DNA from: Uranotaenia lowii
Lineage: Eukaryota; Arthropoda; Insecta; Diptera; Culicidae
Direction: 5' to 3'
Length of the DNA stretch: 64,000 bases
Assembly: GCF_029784155.1 (NCBI RefSeq)
Contig: NC_073693.1
Coordinates: 189,899,127 to 189,963,126 of the forward strand
Below the pieces are notes generated by a model. The model had not been told where the DNA came from. It saw nothing but the letters and a program-made list of their open reading frames with translations, and ran no database searches. Positions 37,967 through 47,992 of the stretch are shown here, piece by piece (the first letter of the stretch is position 1; each line of letters begins with the position of its first letter). Made by a program: the position numbers and the translations under genes.

Positions 37967-38585
37967 GTCCGTTTTTGGATAGAAACATGTTGTATAAAAA
38001 AATTAAAAAAAACTTGACACTTCAAACAGATGAATGATGACTGGAATTTTTCCTGGAAGACTTCATCGTTTTGGATTCTCTTCTTTGATCTAGAAAAACA
38101 AATATCATCAAAAACAATTTCACAATAAAATAATAATAACGAATTATATACCTGAAGCTCAAAAATATTTATTTTCAATCGATTATTCCAAATAGGAATA
38201 GACATGATTGCTGTGATTATTAAGTTCTTTTATTCAAGAGACGTACGATTATGACGGTGAGAGAAAAAGTACGAAATCGTAGAGCGAAATTTGAGGTCGA
38301 CAAAATTTGTGTGTGAAAACTCTAGGGCGATAAGAAAATCGCAATAGATTCATTTTATATTTCAAGTGATCGTTGTCGATTTTTTTTTCGAAGTTTCAGT
38401 TCGTTTGCCGTTGTTTCTGGATCGATTGCTTGAGTTTGAATTTATTTTCGGGGTTGTAAATCCATAAAAGAAATATTTTTTTAGGACTGAATTTTCTATT
38501 TATGCATATTTTGGCGATTTAAAATTCCGGAATTACATTTTCCTAAAAGTTGAATAAATAATTTCGTCAATTGAAGTTTTTTTCA
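37967..38585. other. No recognised gene
   Basis: AT-rich spacer of about 620 bp between two mariner insertions. I see nothing supportable in it. Confidence 0.5.
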
Positions 38586-39887
38586 AAGGGTGATACGGTC
38601 AAAATTTGGTCAATATCAACTGGTCGTATTTCTTTCAATTTTGCATTTGAAAAACCTAAACACCCCTCATTTTGAAGGTGTGTGTTTGTGTAGAATGTTG
38701 CTCCTATTTTGATTTTGGAATTCACTCTTCAGTTGTCAAAATGTCGTCCAAGGAAGAAGAGCAGCTTATCAAAATTTTGCTCGCGCATCGCGAAAATCCG
38801 AGCTACTCGCACGCAAAGCTGGCAAAATCGCTAAAAGTTGCCAAATCAACCGTTTCAAATGTAATTAAAGTGTTTGGGGAACGTTTGTCGACAGCCAGGA
38901 AGTATGGATCGGGGGGAAATCGAAAACCGGAAGCCGCTGAGACGACAAAGAGAGTTGCCGGTAGTTTCAAGCGAAACCCCAACCTCTCTCTCCGAAATGC
39001 CGCAAATAAGCTGGGTGTATCGTCTACAACCGTGTATCGATCCAAAAAACGAGCCGGACTATCGACTTACAAGAAGGTAGTGAGTAGTGACTCCAAATCG
39101 CGATGATAAACAAAATACGACGGCCAAAGCGCGATCCCCGACGCTGTACACGACGATGCTGACGAAGTTTGACTGCGTGGTAATGGACGACGAAACCTAC
39201 ATCAAAGCCGATTACAAGTAGGTTCCGGGACAGGAGTTTTATACGCAAAAGGAAGGGGAAAGGTAGCAGATATTTTTAAGCACATGAAACTGTCAAAGTT
39301 CGCGAAGAAATATCTGGTTTGGCAAGCCATCTGTACCTGTGGCTTGAAAAGCTGCATTTTCATAGCTTCCGGGACTGTCAACCAAGAAATTTACGTGAAA
39401 GAGTGTTTGAATAAACGTCTGCTGCCTTTCCTGAAGAAACACGGTTGTTCCGTACTATTTTGGCCGGATTTGGAATCTTGCCATTATGGTAAAAAGGCCA
39501 TGGAGTGGTACGCCGCCAACAACGTGCAGGTGGTTCCCAATGACAAGAACCCTCCCAACACGCCAGAGCTCCGCCCAATTGAGAAATACTGGGCTATTGT
39601 CAAGCGGAACCTAAAGAAGACCAAAAAAAACTGCTAAGAACGAGCAGCAGTTCAAGGCAAACTGGTTTTCTGCGGCGAAGAAGGTGGACAAGGTGGCTGT
39701 ACAAAATCTGATGGCAGAGGTTGAGCGTAAGGCCCGGCAATTCGGATTTGGAAAAGCGGAACTGAATATTTTCCTGAATTTTATACTAATTATACATGAA
39801 AAAGAAATTTAATTTGATTTTTTTAAATAAACGATTTCACCGATTTACACGCTTTTTCCCTTGACCCAATTTTGACCGATCACCCTT
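38586..39887 (+). mobile_element. ITmDD37E-type mariner, about 1.3 kb
   Basis: The left end AAGGGTGATACGGTCAAAAT and the right end (complement, ending CACCCTT at 39887) form TIRs of about 28 bp. TA follows on the right; the left TA is altered. The length and TIR style match the DD37E group first described in mosquitoes. Confidence 0.85.
38741..39812 (+). pseudogene. DD37E mariner transposase, broken
   Basis: It starts MSSKEEEQLIKILLAH (38741) with two helix-turn-helix regions (SYSHAKLAKSLKVAKSTVSN and NLSLRNAANKLGVSSTTVYR). Catalytic residues follow: CVVMDDETY (first Asp), FWPDLESCHYG (second Asp) and PELRPIEKYW (Glu). The number of residues between the second Asp and the Glu is 37, hence DD37E. 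Frame changes near 39085, 39270 and 39625 and in-frame TAG stops near 39219 and 39261 mean no full protein can be made. The catalytic triad itself is preserved, so decay is recent to moderate. Confidence 0.85.
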
Positions 39888-40154
39888 TAATAAAAGCAAT
39901 ATGAAGTTTGCAGGTGATATCATTAAGCAATCCGTCATACTGGGTAAAGTTTTTAACGGCATCGAAAAATGTAAAAAATTACAACTATTGATCGATTTTT
40001 TAAATTTTCTATGAGAACAAAAAAAAAAATAAAAAAAAATAAAAAAAAATATTTAGCGATGTGAGAAACTGTGTCATCATCCTTTAGTTATAGATAAATG
40101 ATCACTTTATTACATTATATTTTAAATGAAAATTGAATATGTGTTGTGGTATAC
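39888..40154. other. No recognised gene
   Basis: Short AT-rich spacer between the mariner and the errantivirus target site, with an A-rich tract at 40019-40050. Confidence 0.5.
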
Positions 40155-40158
40155 ATAT
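40155..40158. repeat. Target-site duplication ATAT (left)
   Basis: Pairs with ATAT at 47989-47992. Four-base ATAT duplications are typical of 17.6/297-group errantiviruses. Confidence 0.85.
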
Positions 40159-40451
40159 AGTTACATACATCCCTCTCCCAGAACCCGAGACAGGATGTAT
40201 AAACGTGGCGCTCCCAAGCCACGCGCAACCACGCGGTGATCATAATTGCATCGTAAGCAAATATGATCACTTAAATACCGATAGCGAAGGCATGCTCGTT
40301 CTCTTTGGTTCCCGACCCGGCAGCAGTAAGTGGTTCAGCAGCAGGAAGTGCAGTTAGCAGTTAGTTTAGTGATAGTGATTAGTGAATAAGTAAGAGGAAT
40401 GTGAAAATAAAACTTTTTTAAAAACATCCTCGGAGACTCGGTCTCATAATT
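40159..40451 (+). repeat. 5' LTR of the errantivirus
   Basis: 293 bp, AGTTACATACATCC...CTCATAATT. It appears identical to 47696-47988. It contains AATAAA (40406-40411) near the 3' side, and a TTAGTTTAGTGATAGTGATT stretch that could hold the start site. Confidence 0.95.
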
Positions 40452-40470
40452 GGCGCAGCCGACGGAAGCA
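40451..40470 (+). promoter_or_regulatory. Primer-binding site
   Basis: TGGCGCAGCCGAC begins at the last T of the LTR. TGGCGCAG-type sites in 17.6/297-like elements are primed by a tRNA-Ser. The tRNA identity here is inferred. Confidence 0.7.
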
Positions 40471-40644
40471 GCTTTAGTGAATCCTGATGATAAAAAAGTG
40501 GATAAAAGTCGATTAATAACCGACTTAAAAAAGTGATCTCGCGAAGAAAGCATCGGAACAACGCGGATGACCTGTCATCGTTTCGAGTTGAGGATCCCCC
40601 CGTCAGGACCACTATAGCAACCTACCGTCACGACAGCAAACCGA

Positions 40645-40650
40645 GGTAAG
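40645..40650 (+). promoter_or_regulatory. Candidate splice donor for env mRNA
   Basis: CCGAG|GTAAGT is a consensus donor in the leader, upstream of gag. A consensus acceptor (TTTTATTTTTCAG) sits immediately before the env ATG at 46168. Errantiviral env is normally expressed from such a spliced mRNA. Confidence 0.55.
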
Positions 40651-40714
40651 TGATTTTTTTATTACTTTTCACCTCAAATCAAAAAGATTAGTGTTTATCT
40701 TAGTGAAATTTGGC

Positions 40715-40975
40715 ACTACCAGATAGGCCTCTTTTCACTCGAGTACTACCAGATAGGCTCGAAAACTAAGCTAATCGCTTATCTTTTTGCGTCCGGAAAC
40801 TGCACTACCAGATAGACAGCTTTCGCGACAGGGAGTGAGGCGACACATTTTGTGTGCTCCCAGTTAAAAACAAAGTGCTAGCGTTTTATTTTTTCCCAGA
40901 GTACTACCAGATAGGCCCTGAAATTAAGAAAATTGCTAAAATTTTGTTGGTATTGATCTGTACTACCAGATAGGC
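40715..40975 (+). promoter_or_regulatory. Array of five ACTACCAGATAGGC motifs in the leader
   Basis: Copies start at 40715, 40745, 40804, 40903 and 40962. Four are identical and the third reads ...ATAGAC. Spacings are 30, 59, 99 and 59 bp. The units sit in a region of looser repetition (AAGATTAGTG.., CTAAGCTAATCGCTTATC). The position, between the primer site and gag, is that of the Su(Hw) insulator array in Drosophila gypsy, but the motif is different. The binding protein is unknown. Confidence 0.7.
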
Positions 40976-41158
40976 AGATCTCTACAAAAAGTTAAAATAA
41001 ACCACATAGTCACCATTTGAAACGCGCATAAGGCGGACTAAGCAAAAAGCTCGCGCTGCTAGTTCACGCCAAGTGTTTATAAAAGGAGACTGAAATAAGA
41101 TTCCCTCTGCTCGTTCATACTGACTGAGCAAACTAAAGGGGTTACATCAAATAAATTA

Positions 41159-42289
41159 ATGCCAAAAGAAAAAAAGCTAAGCGCTTTGAAAAAGGCAAGA
41201 CAATTATTCAGTTCGGAAATTATCTTTAGTGATATTTCGGATTCAGAAATTTCGGAAGAATCTGCTGAATTTTCACACGTTCCTATTGAAAATCCCCCCG
41301 ATTTAGGAGCACTGAAATTAGAACAAACAAAAATGGAAGACCTCGTGGCGCAAATCACGCACCTAACCACTATGGTCAGCCAAATTCATTCAACCCAAGA
41401 CCAACAACAGTTGGCAATAAACGCACTAGCAAACAATAATCCAAATTCAGTTAATGAACCAACAGGAAGATTAGAAAATTTATTTGCTATACCAGACCCT
41501 ATCAAATCAATTCCTAAATACGACGGAAACAGGAAGCAACTTCCAGCTTGGCTGGATAACGCTGAGAGAACACTTAACGTTTTCAAACCGCTGGTCACAA
41601 CATGCCAGTATGAAATTTATGTGACAGCCGTCATAAATAAAATCGAAGGGAAAGCACGGGACATCATTTGTCTGGCGGGCAACCCGCGAACCTTCGAAGA
41701 AACAAGCGAAATCCTCAGGAACGCATTAGGCGACAAGCAGGAGCTGACCTTTTACAAAAGCCAACTATGGCAAACGAAAATGAAGGATAACATGTCCCTT
41801 CATAAATATTACCAAATAATTATCGAAATTGGGCAAAACATAAAAAGTTTAGCCAAACAAAAAACTAAATACAAACTTAATTGGGATGCAATAAGCTCAT
41901 TTATTGACGAGGACATCCTTGCTGCATTTATTTCCGGCCTAAAAGAACCCTACTTTGGGTATGTGCAGGCCGCAAAACCGGAGAACATCGAGGAAGCTTA
42001 CGCTTTCGTCTGCAAATTTAAAAGCAGAGAAAGTATTGCACAACTACCCCCATTCCAAAAGAAAAATTTCAAATATCCAGTGAATGACACCAATGATAAG
42101 AAACATTTTAATGAACAGAAAAAAACCTTTAATAATCCCCAACCGATGGAGATAGGCTCGGTTAAAAGCAGGTTAACACTCAACCGAACCATAAATAACA
42201 ACGAAATTAAAAACGAAGAAATAGATGATGAAATAGACGATTTAGACCTAAATTTTTGCTTCGTCCAGACAACAAACATGATAACCTGA
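41159..42289 (+). CDS. gag: Errantivirus Gag
   Basis: 376 codons from ATG 41159. The N-terminal part is Ser/acidic-rich. The middle contains a capsid-like region (IKSIPKYDGNRKQLPAWLDN at about residues 115-135, then LAAFISGLKEPYFGYVQ at about 260). I see no CCHC zinc knuckle, which is usual for 17.6/297-type Gag. It forms the particle core in this family. The reading frame is intact. It ends TGA 42287-42289, overlapping the protease frame, which lies at -1. Confidence 0.85.
   Translation: MPKEKKLSALKKARQLFSSEIIFSDISDSEISEESAEFSHVPIENPPDLGALKLEQTKMEDLVAQITHLTTMVSQIHSTQDQQQLAINALANNNPNSVNEPTGRLENLFAIPDPIKSIPKYDGNRKQLPAWLDNAERTLNVFKPLVTTCQYEIYVTAVINKIEGKARDIICLAGNPRTFEETSEILRNALGDKQELTFYKSQLWQTKMKDNMSLHKYYQIIIEIGQNIKSLAKQKTKYKLNWDAISSFIDEDILAAFISGLKEPYFGYVQAAKPENIEEAYAFVCKFKSRESIAQLPPFQKKNFKYPVNDTNDKKHFNEQKKTFNNPQPMEIGSVKSRLTLNRTINNNEIKNEEIDDEIDDLDLNFCFVQTTNMIT
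42250..42256 (+). promoter_or_regulatory. -1 frameshift slippery site A AAT TTT
   Basis: In the gag frame the heptamer reads A AAT TTT, a classic X XXY YYZ site. Slipping there leads exactly into the open protease/pol frame beginning at 42256. This explains how Pol is reached without its own start codon. Confidence 0.65.
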
Positions 42290-42897
42290 ATTACCTCCCA
42301 TATCTCGAAACAAAAACAAATTTAAAGTTACTCATAGACACTGGGGCTAATAAAAACGTATTACGTCCTGGTTTCATTTCAGACATAGCACAAGCAGACA
42401 ATGTGCAAATAAAGAACATAACAGGCACCCATAATATCAACAAAAAAGGCAGAATAAATCTACTCGGAAAGAATATTCCACCACAAACATATTATGAACT
42501 AAAATTTCATAATTTTTTTGATGGAATTATTGGATCCGAATTTTTAGCCAAAAACAAAGCTATAATTAATTATAAAAATGAATGTGTTATAATTAATGAC
42601 ACAAAAATTCCATACAAAAAATACTACCCAGCAAAAAAATTATATAGCCACACTATTGAACTAGAGACTAACGTAGATGGAGACTGGTTTGTCCCATGTT
42701 TTCAGAAATTTTACCAAAATTATGTAGTTCAACCCGGCGTGTACAACTCGAACAGGAATAAAACTACAATAAAGGTTCTTTCAACAAAACCTGAAAAACC
42801 AGTTATCAAAGACCGAGTTAACCTCAAGGTAAATAATTTTGAAACAATTACACCAATCCCATTAAACAAGGATCTGCAATTAATCAAACAATTCTAG
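42256..42897 (+). CDS. pol: Errantivirus Pol, protease part
   Basis: About 213 codons entered by -1 frameshifting. It carries the aspartic protease active site LLIDTGANKNVL (about residues 26-37) and FFDGIIGSEFL further on, as in retropepsins of this group. The frame ends at TAG just after LQLIKQF. The downstream RT continues in another frame, so a small indel around 42880-42897 has broken pol in this copy. Confidence 0.8.
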   Translation: MLRPDNKHDNLNYLPYLETKTNLKLLIDTGANKNVLRPGFISDIAQADNVQIKNITGTHNINKKGRINLLGKNIPPQTYYELKFHNFFDGIIGSEFLAKNKAIINYKNECVIINDTKIPYKKYYPAKKLYSHTIELETNVDGDWFVPCFQKFYQNYVVQPGVYNSNRNKTTIKVLSTKPEKPVIKDRVNLKVNNFETITPIPLNKDLQLIKQF

Positions 42898-43491
42898 AAA
42901 GCATAATTAGAACAGATCACCTCTCACATCTAGAAAAAGAAAAATTATTCGACACAATATTAAAAAATCAAGGTGTCTTACTCAAACCTAATGAGAAATT
43001 GACAGCTACATCTTCAGTTAAACATAAAATTGTGACAACCAATGAAGAACCCGTGTACACAAAATCGTATAGATATCCACACGCATTTAAAAAAGACGTT
43101 GAAGAACAAATAAAAGAGTTACAAGATAACGGAATTATTGAACATTCTCAGAGTCCATATTCAGCTCCGATCTGGGTTGTTCCTAAAAAACCAGACGCTT
43201 CTGGTAAAAGAAAAATAAGAGTCGTAATAGATTATCGTAAACTAAACGATAAAACTATTAGTGACAAGTTTCCAATTCCGCAAATTGAAGACATACTTGA
43301 TAGTCTCGGAAAATCAGTTTACTTTACCACTTTGGATCTAAAATCCGGATTTCATCAAATCAAAATGGATCCGGAAGATAAAGCAAAAACCGCTTTTTCA
43401 ACAAGCTTAGGACACTTTATGTTCGCACGTATGCCCTTTGGATTGCGTAATGCACCAGCAACCTTTCAGAGAACTATGAATAACATTCTAA
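42880..43491 (+). pseudogene. pol: Errantivirus Pol, reverse transcriptase N-terminal half
   Basis: Open in the frame after the break. It contains the RT motifs PYSAPIWVVPKKPDASG, KIRVVIDYRKLN, FTTLDLKSGFHQI and FARMPFGLRNAPATFQR. It is cut off before the YMDD motif by the MITE at 43492-43755. Because it lacks both linkage to the protease frame and its catalytic YMDD, I list it as a pseudogene fragment. Confidence 0.85.
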
Positions 43492-43755
43492 TACTGTATT
43501 TGTTTTCTCCACTCGTGGAGTGCTCCACCGTACCCGATAAAAACAAACACAAATCCTCGCCAGTGTATTGCTACCTCGCTCACTCACACGCTCTCTCGCA
43601 ACACTGGCAAAATTATCGGTGGGCCACCGTCCGTAAGCAGAACTCCGACAGGTCAAAACCAGTGCAACACCGTCCGAATAAACAAACAGTTTGACAGCAC
43701 CTAGTGGTGCACCAGTGCAACACTAGTGCAACACTCGGCATAAACAAATACGGTA
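43492..43755. mobile_element. Harbinger-type MITE inserted in pol, 264 bp, TAA TSD
   Basis: Begins TACTGTATTTGTTT and ends AAACAAATACGGTA (inverted repeats). It is flanked by TAA at 43489-43491 and 43756-43758, the trinucleotide (TWA) duplication of PIF/Harbinger elements. Removing it, the RT family motif order is continuous. Element plus duplication is 267 bp, so the frame is unchanged, but it contains stop codons. Its GC content is higher than that of the retroelement. Confidence 0.85.
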
Positions 43756-46100
43756 TAAGCAATCTGATCGGAACCGCATGTTTTGTATACATGGATGACA
43801 TAATTATAACCGGCAAAGATCTGCAAGATCATGTCAAAAATATGTCCAACGTGTTGAAAAGACTGGCTGAATTTAATCTTAAAATCCAACTTGATAAGTG
43901 TGAATTCATGAAGAGAGAAACTGAATTTTTAGGGCACATAATTTCAAGTAATGGAATAAAACCTAACCCAGACAAAATAAATAAAATTCTTAACTGGCCA
44001 TTGCCTAAAAATACAAAAGAAATTAAACAATTTCTAGGTCTCACCGGATATTATAGGCGTTTTATAAAAGACTATTCCAAAACAACTAAGGCAATGACAA
44101 AGTATTTGAAAAAAGATCAAAAGGTTAACTTGGAAGACAGTGAATATAAAGCAGCATTTTCTAAATTGAAAATGATAATTTCATCAGATCAAATAATAGC
44201 ATATCCAGATTTTAAACTTCCCTTTATTCTTACCACAGACGCAAGTAATTATGCGTTAGGAGCGGTCCTATCCCAAATACAAAATAAAGTGGAAAGACCC
44301 ATAGCATTTGCTAGCAGAACCCTCAATAAATGCGAAACAAATTATAGCACAATTGAAAAAGAGGCACTGGCTATCATTTGGGCGGTCAATAAGTTCAAAC
44401 CATATCTTTTTGGTAACAAATTTACGTTACTAACAGATCACAAACCCCTTCAATTTATCAAAAATTGCAATAAAAATCAGAAAATCCTAAAATGGAGGAT
44501 GGAACTAGAAAGCTATGACTACACCCCTATTTACAAACCGGGTAAAACCAACGTAGTCGCAGATGCGTTGAGTAGAAAAATAGAAAACGAAGTCGAGTTA
44601 AACTTTAATAACACAAATTCTCCAATTTCAGAAGTCTCTCAAGATACATTTTCAGAAAATTGGTCGAGTCAAGGAGAGGCATCAACCAGCAACCCACCAG
44701 AAGAGGAACACAATCAAACCGATGATGGCCAACTAGAAGAAAATCCATCACAATCTAACAATGTTCTTCCTGCAGCAACGGATAACATTTTAGACAACAA
44801 TGACGAAGATGACGATGACACTGAAACGATTCATTCAGCGCAAACTTCCGATGATCACTTTATTCATTTCACAGAAAGACCAATAAACTTTTATAGAAAC
44901 CAAATCATATTTAAAAAAGCAAGCTTTACGAGCGACTTAATTTTCAACCCTTTTCCAAAATTTCAAAGAGTGACTATAGCTAGAAAAGAATTTAATCACG
45001 ACATAATACGTGACTGCATAAAGAAATTTCATGATTACAAGCAAACGGCTATATTAGCACCAGAAAATATTACCCAACTTATCCAAGATGTATACAAAGA
45101 ACACTTTAATGAACACGGACACTTTGTAATGACTCAAAACTTGGTAGAAGACGTTAACTCGGACGCCCGTCAAGACGCCATTGTGAGCAAAGAACATGAC
45201 AGAGCCCACAGAGGAGTCACAGAAGTAGAAAGTCAAATTAGAAGAAGTTATTTTTGGCCCAAAATGATTGAAAAAATTAAAATGGTTACAAAAATGTGTA
45301 AGATTTGCAATATGCATAAATATGAACGTAAACCTTACAACATAAAAATTTCATCAAGACCCACGACAGACAGACCTTTTGAAAGAGTTCACATGGATAT
45401 TTTCCAAATTAACAAACAAAATTTTTTATCTTTAGTTGACGCATTTTCAAAGCATGCGCAATTGATCCCTATGGATACTAAAAATTTAACAGACGTCAAA
45501 AATGCCTTAGCACAATATTTTATGACTTTCGGAACCCCAAGGCAAATCATAACTGATCACGAAACTACATTTTGTTCAATTCACTTGAAAAACTATCTCG
45601 ACAATTTAAATGTTGACCTCAAATATGCATCGTGTTCAGAATCGAATGGACAAGTAGAAAAAACACATTCGACAATGATCGAGATCATAAACACTAATAA
45701 ACACAAGCACCAACACTTGAACATAACATCAATGGTTCTATTAGCTACAGCACTTTACAACAATTCAATACACTCAGCGACACATTACTCGCCTAACGAG
45801 GTCATTTTTAGACAAAATAATATTCAAAACCCTCAACAAATAAACAAAGAATCTACTCAAATTTTCAATAAAATAAAAATTAATTTAGAAAAAGCTAAAA
45901 ACAAACAAGATAAACAGAATAAGAACAGAATTGAACCACCAATCATAGAGGAAGGCAAAGAAGTATTCGTCATTCCTTACATTAGGAAAAAATTAGATCC
46001 AAGGGCAAAACCGACAAACGCTCAAGAAATTACAGATAAAACGTTCAAAAATAAAAGGCGCGTTAAAAGGCACAAGAAAAACATAAAAAGACTTACATGA
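43756..46100 (+). pseudogene. pol: Errantivirus Pol: RT C-terminal half, RNase H, integrase
   Basis: About 780 codons, open throughout. FVYMDDIII is the RT catalytic motif (about 43785-43805). RNase H motifs are LTTDASNYALGAV, STIEKEALAI and LTDHKPLQFI. A long acidic Ser/Asn linker (about 44590-44850) precedes integrase. The integrase has a His-Cys zinc motif (HDRAH ... CKICNMH) and DDE residues in HMDIFQ, IITDHETTF and SNGQVEKTH. The C-terminus is basic (KNKRRVKRHKKNIKR). It is coding-competent by itself but separated from the start of Pol by the MITE, hence the pseudogene label. Confidence 0.88.
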
Positions 46101-46167
46101 CATGAAAATCATGTTTTCTAGATTATAAAAGAATAGCCAACCTTTTCTAATATCTTTTATTTTTCAG

Positions 46168-47661
46168 ATGAAATCACTTGCGATCCTACTATTTGTCTCT
46201 TCAATCACCGGGTCAACAAAATGTAACTATTTAGGAATTAGAAACCTATCAAACGACCCGATGCTTTTGTTAAAAATCGGAAATTGTAAAATCCAATCAG
46301 GGATTGTCAAAATTATACATCCGATTAACATAACCAATTTGGAATCAAACGTATACAATTTTGTAAAAATATCAAGGAAACTAGATACAAACCATCCGAT
46401 AACAAGTTTAGTTATTCAGAAAAGCAGACAGCTAGTAAATAACTTACACCTGTTGAAACCACTGAAACCAAGAAGAAGCAAACGATGGGACCAGATTGGA
46501 ACCGCCTGGAAATGGATAGCCGGAACCCCGGATGCACACGATTTGGACATCATCAACAAAACTATGAACGAACTCATAGAACAGAACAACCAGCAAGTCA
46601 GGATCAATTCTCTCATCGATTCCCGAATTTCGGAAATAACAGGGACGGTCAACAAGCTATTGGAACATGAATCCATGGAAAACAAATTAATAATGGAAGA
46701 AATGGATGCAGTAACCCTCCTCCTATACATGGACACGACGAATCAGATTCTAGAGCAACTAGAAAACACAATCCTGAAGACAAAAATTGAACTGCCAAAC
46801 AGTAAGCTACTATCTCTCCAAGAAATCCTCACAATCGAAGCTATTCTCAACGAACAAGGTATCGAAACGAAATTTCCCGAGGAAGCTCTGAATTATGCTA
46901 AGCCAACAATAGCATCAAAACACGATACAATGCTATACATACTCGAAGTCCCTAAAATCAAAGGAGACTGTGACATAATCCAACTCATCCCGTTAACAGT
47001 CAACAATCATGTGATTACCAACATTCCAAATCACATAGTGAAATACAAAGAACAACTATTTCAAACCGAATACCCAGAAAAATTGATTCAACGCGATGTC
47101 TTTCTTAATCTCCTGAAAGATAGCTGTACTAATTCAATTATATTTGGAATAGAAGGACAATGCAAATCTGTTTTAGAAGATGCCACAAGAATCTCATTAG
47201 TCGACAATAACAAGATTCTGATCAATAACGCAAGAGGCTCCAGATTAGAAACAGATTGTGGGCCACATAATCGTGAGTTGCATGGCAATTTCATGCTTAA
47301 AATTTCTAACTGTAGCATTACCATAGACGGGCAGAAATTTTCTTCAGAAGAACGTGTTAGTAATACCGAAGAAATACAAGGAGCCTTTCCAAATCTTACG
47401 ATGAAGTGGAATACTATTCAGGATCACAACATCTCATTAATCCACAACGAGACGATCCAGAATAGACTGAAATTAGACTTGATCAAACTTGAACACTCTG
47501 GATTCCGAAAATTTTCGCTTACAGCTTTCGGTGGAATATCCACTAGCATAATCATTTTGATAACTCTAACCTTTCTTTGTATCTTTAAGAAAAGAGTAAC
47601 TATCAAAATAAGGAATAAACCACGGGAAGCAGCAGAAACCAAGAAATCAACAGACGGCTAA
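46168..47661 (+). CDS. env: Errantivirus envelope protein (baculovirus F-like)
   Basis: 497 codons, intact. Hydrophobic signal peptide (residues 1-18), a furin-type site RSKR at residues 103-106 followed by a Trp/Gly-rich segment (WDQIGTAWKWIAG) like the fusion-peptide region of this family. A helical stretch follows (about 120-200), several N-x-S/T sites, a transmembrane helix (about 453-473) and a basic cytoplasmic tail. Errantiviral Env proteins are related to baculovirus F fusion proteins. The ATG directly follows a strong splice acceptor, consistent with a spliced env mRNA. Whether it is expressed is unknown. Confidence 0.85.
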   Translation: MKSLAILLFVSSITGSTKCNYLGIRNLSNDPMLLLKIGNCKIQSGIVKIIHPINITNLESNVYNFVKISRKLDTNHPITSLVIQKSRQLVNNLHLLKPLKPRRSKRWDQIGTAWKWIAGTPDAHDLDIINKTMNELIEQNNQQVRINSLIDSRISEITGTVNKLLEHESMENKLIMEEMDAVTLLLYMDTTNQILEQLENTILKTKIELPNSKLLSLQEILTIEAILNEQGIETKFPEEALNYAKPTIASKHDTMLYILEVPKIKGDCDIIQLIPLTVNNHVITNIPNHIVKYKEQLFQTEYPEKLIQRDVFLNLLKDSCTNSIIFGIEGQCKSVLEDATRISLVDNNKILINNARGSRLETDCGPHNRELHGNFMLKISNCSITIDGQKFSSEERVSNTEEIQGAFPNLTMKWNTIQDHNISLIHNETIQNRLKLDLIKLEHSGFRKFSLTAFGGISTSIIILITLTFLCIFKKRVTIKIRNKPREAAETKKSTDG

Positions 47662-47695
47662 GTGTCGAGGACGACACTTCTTCACCCCCCGGAGG
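47662..47695 (+). promoter_or_regulatory. Likely polypurine tract region
   Basis: The short sequence before the 3' LTR ends in CCCCCCGGAGG. The purine run GGAGGAG touching the LTR start is the probable plus-strand primer site, although it is short. Confidence 0.4.
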
Positions 47696-47988
47696 AGTTA
47701 CATACATCCCTCTCCCAGAACCCGAGACAGGATGTATAAACGTGGCGCTCCCAAGCCACGCGCAACCACGCGGTGATCATAATTGCATCGTAAGCAAATA
47801 TGATCACTTAAATACCGATAGCGAAGGCATGCTCGTTCTCTTTGGTTCCCGACCCGGCAGCAGTAAGTGGTTCAGCAGCAGGAAGTGCAGTTAGCAGTTA
47901 GTTTAGTGATAGTGATTAGTGAATAAGTAAGAGGAATGTGAAAATAAAACTTTTTTAAAAACATCCTCGGAGACTCGGTCTCATAATT
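47696..47988 (+). repeat. 3' LTR of the errantivirus
   Basis: 293 bp, no difference from the 5' LTR found by eye. Followed by ATAT (47989-47992). Confidence 0.95.
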
Positions 47989-47992
47989 ATAT

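Larger units (their letters stand above)
40159..47988 (+). mobile_element. Errantivirus (Ty3/gypsy with env), 7.8 kb, defective in pol
   Basis: Two 293-bp LTRs that look identical base for base flank gag, pol and env. The target duplication ATAT lies at 40155-40158 and 47989-47992. LTR ends AGTT...AATT, an ATAT target, a TGGCGCAG-type primer site and an env gene are the hallmarks of the 17.6/297-like errantiviruses of insects. In that family, integration is mediated by the integrase in pol, and env allows extracellular particles in some members. Here pol carries a frameshift and a MITE insertion, so this copy cannot make a full Pol. Identical LTRs imply very recent integration (inference). 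Confidence 0.93.

Noticed and set aside
43704..43755. Pol frame starting at the ATG-like position 43704
   Set aside because: These codons belong to the MITE. The retroelement sequence resumes only at 43756.
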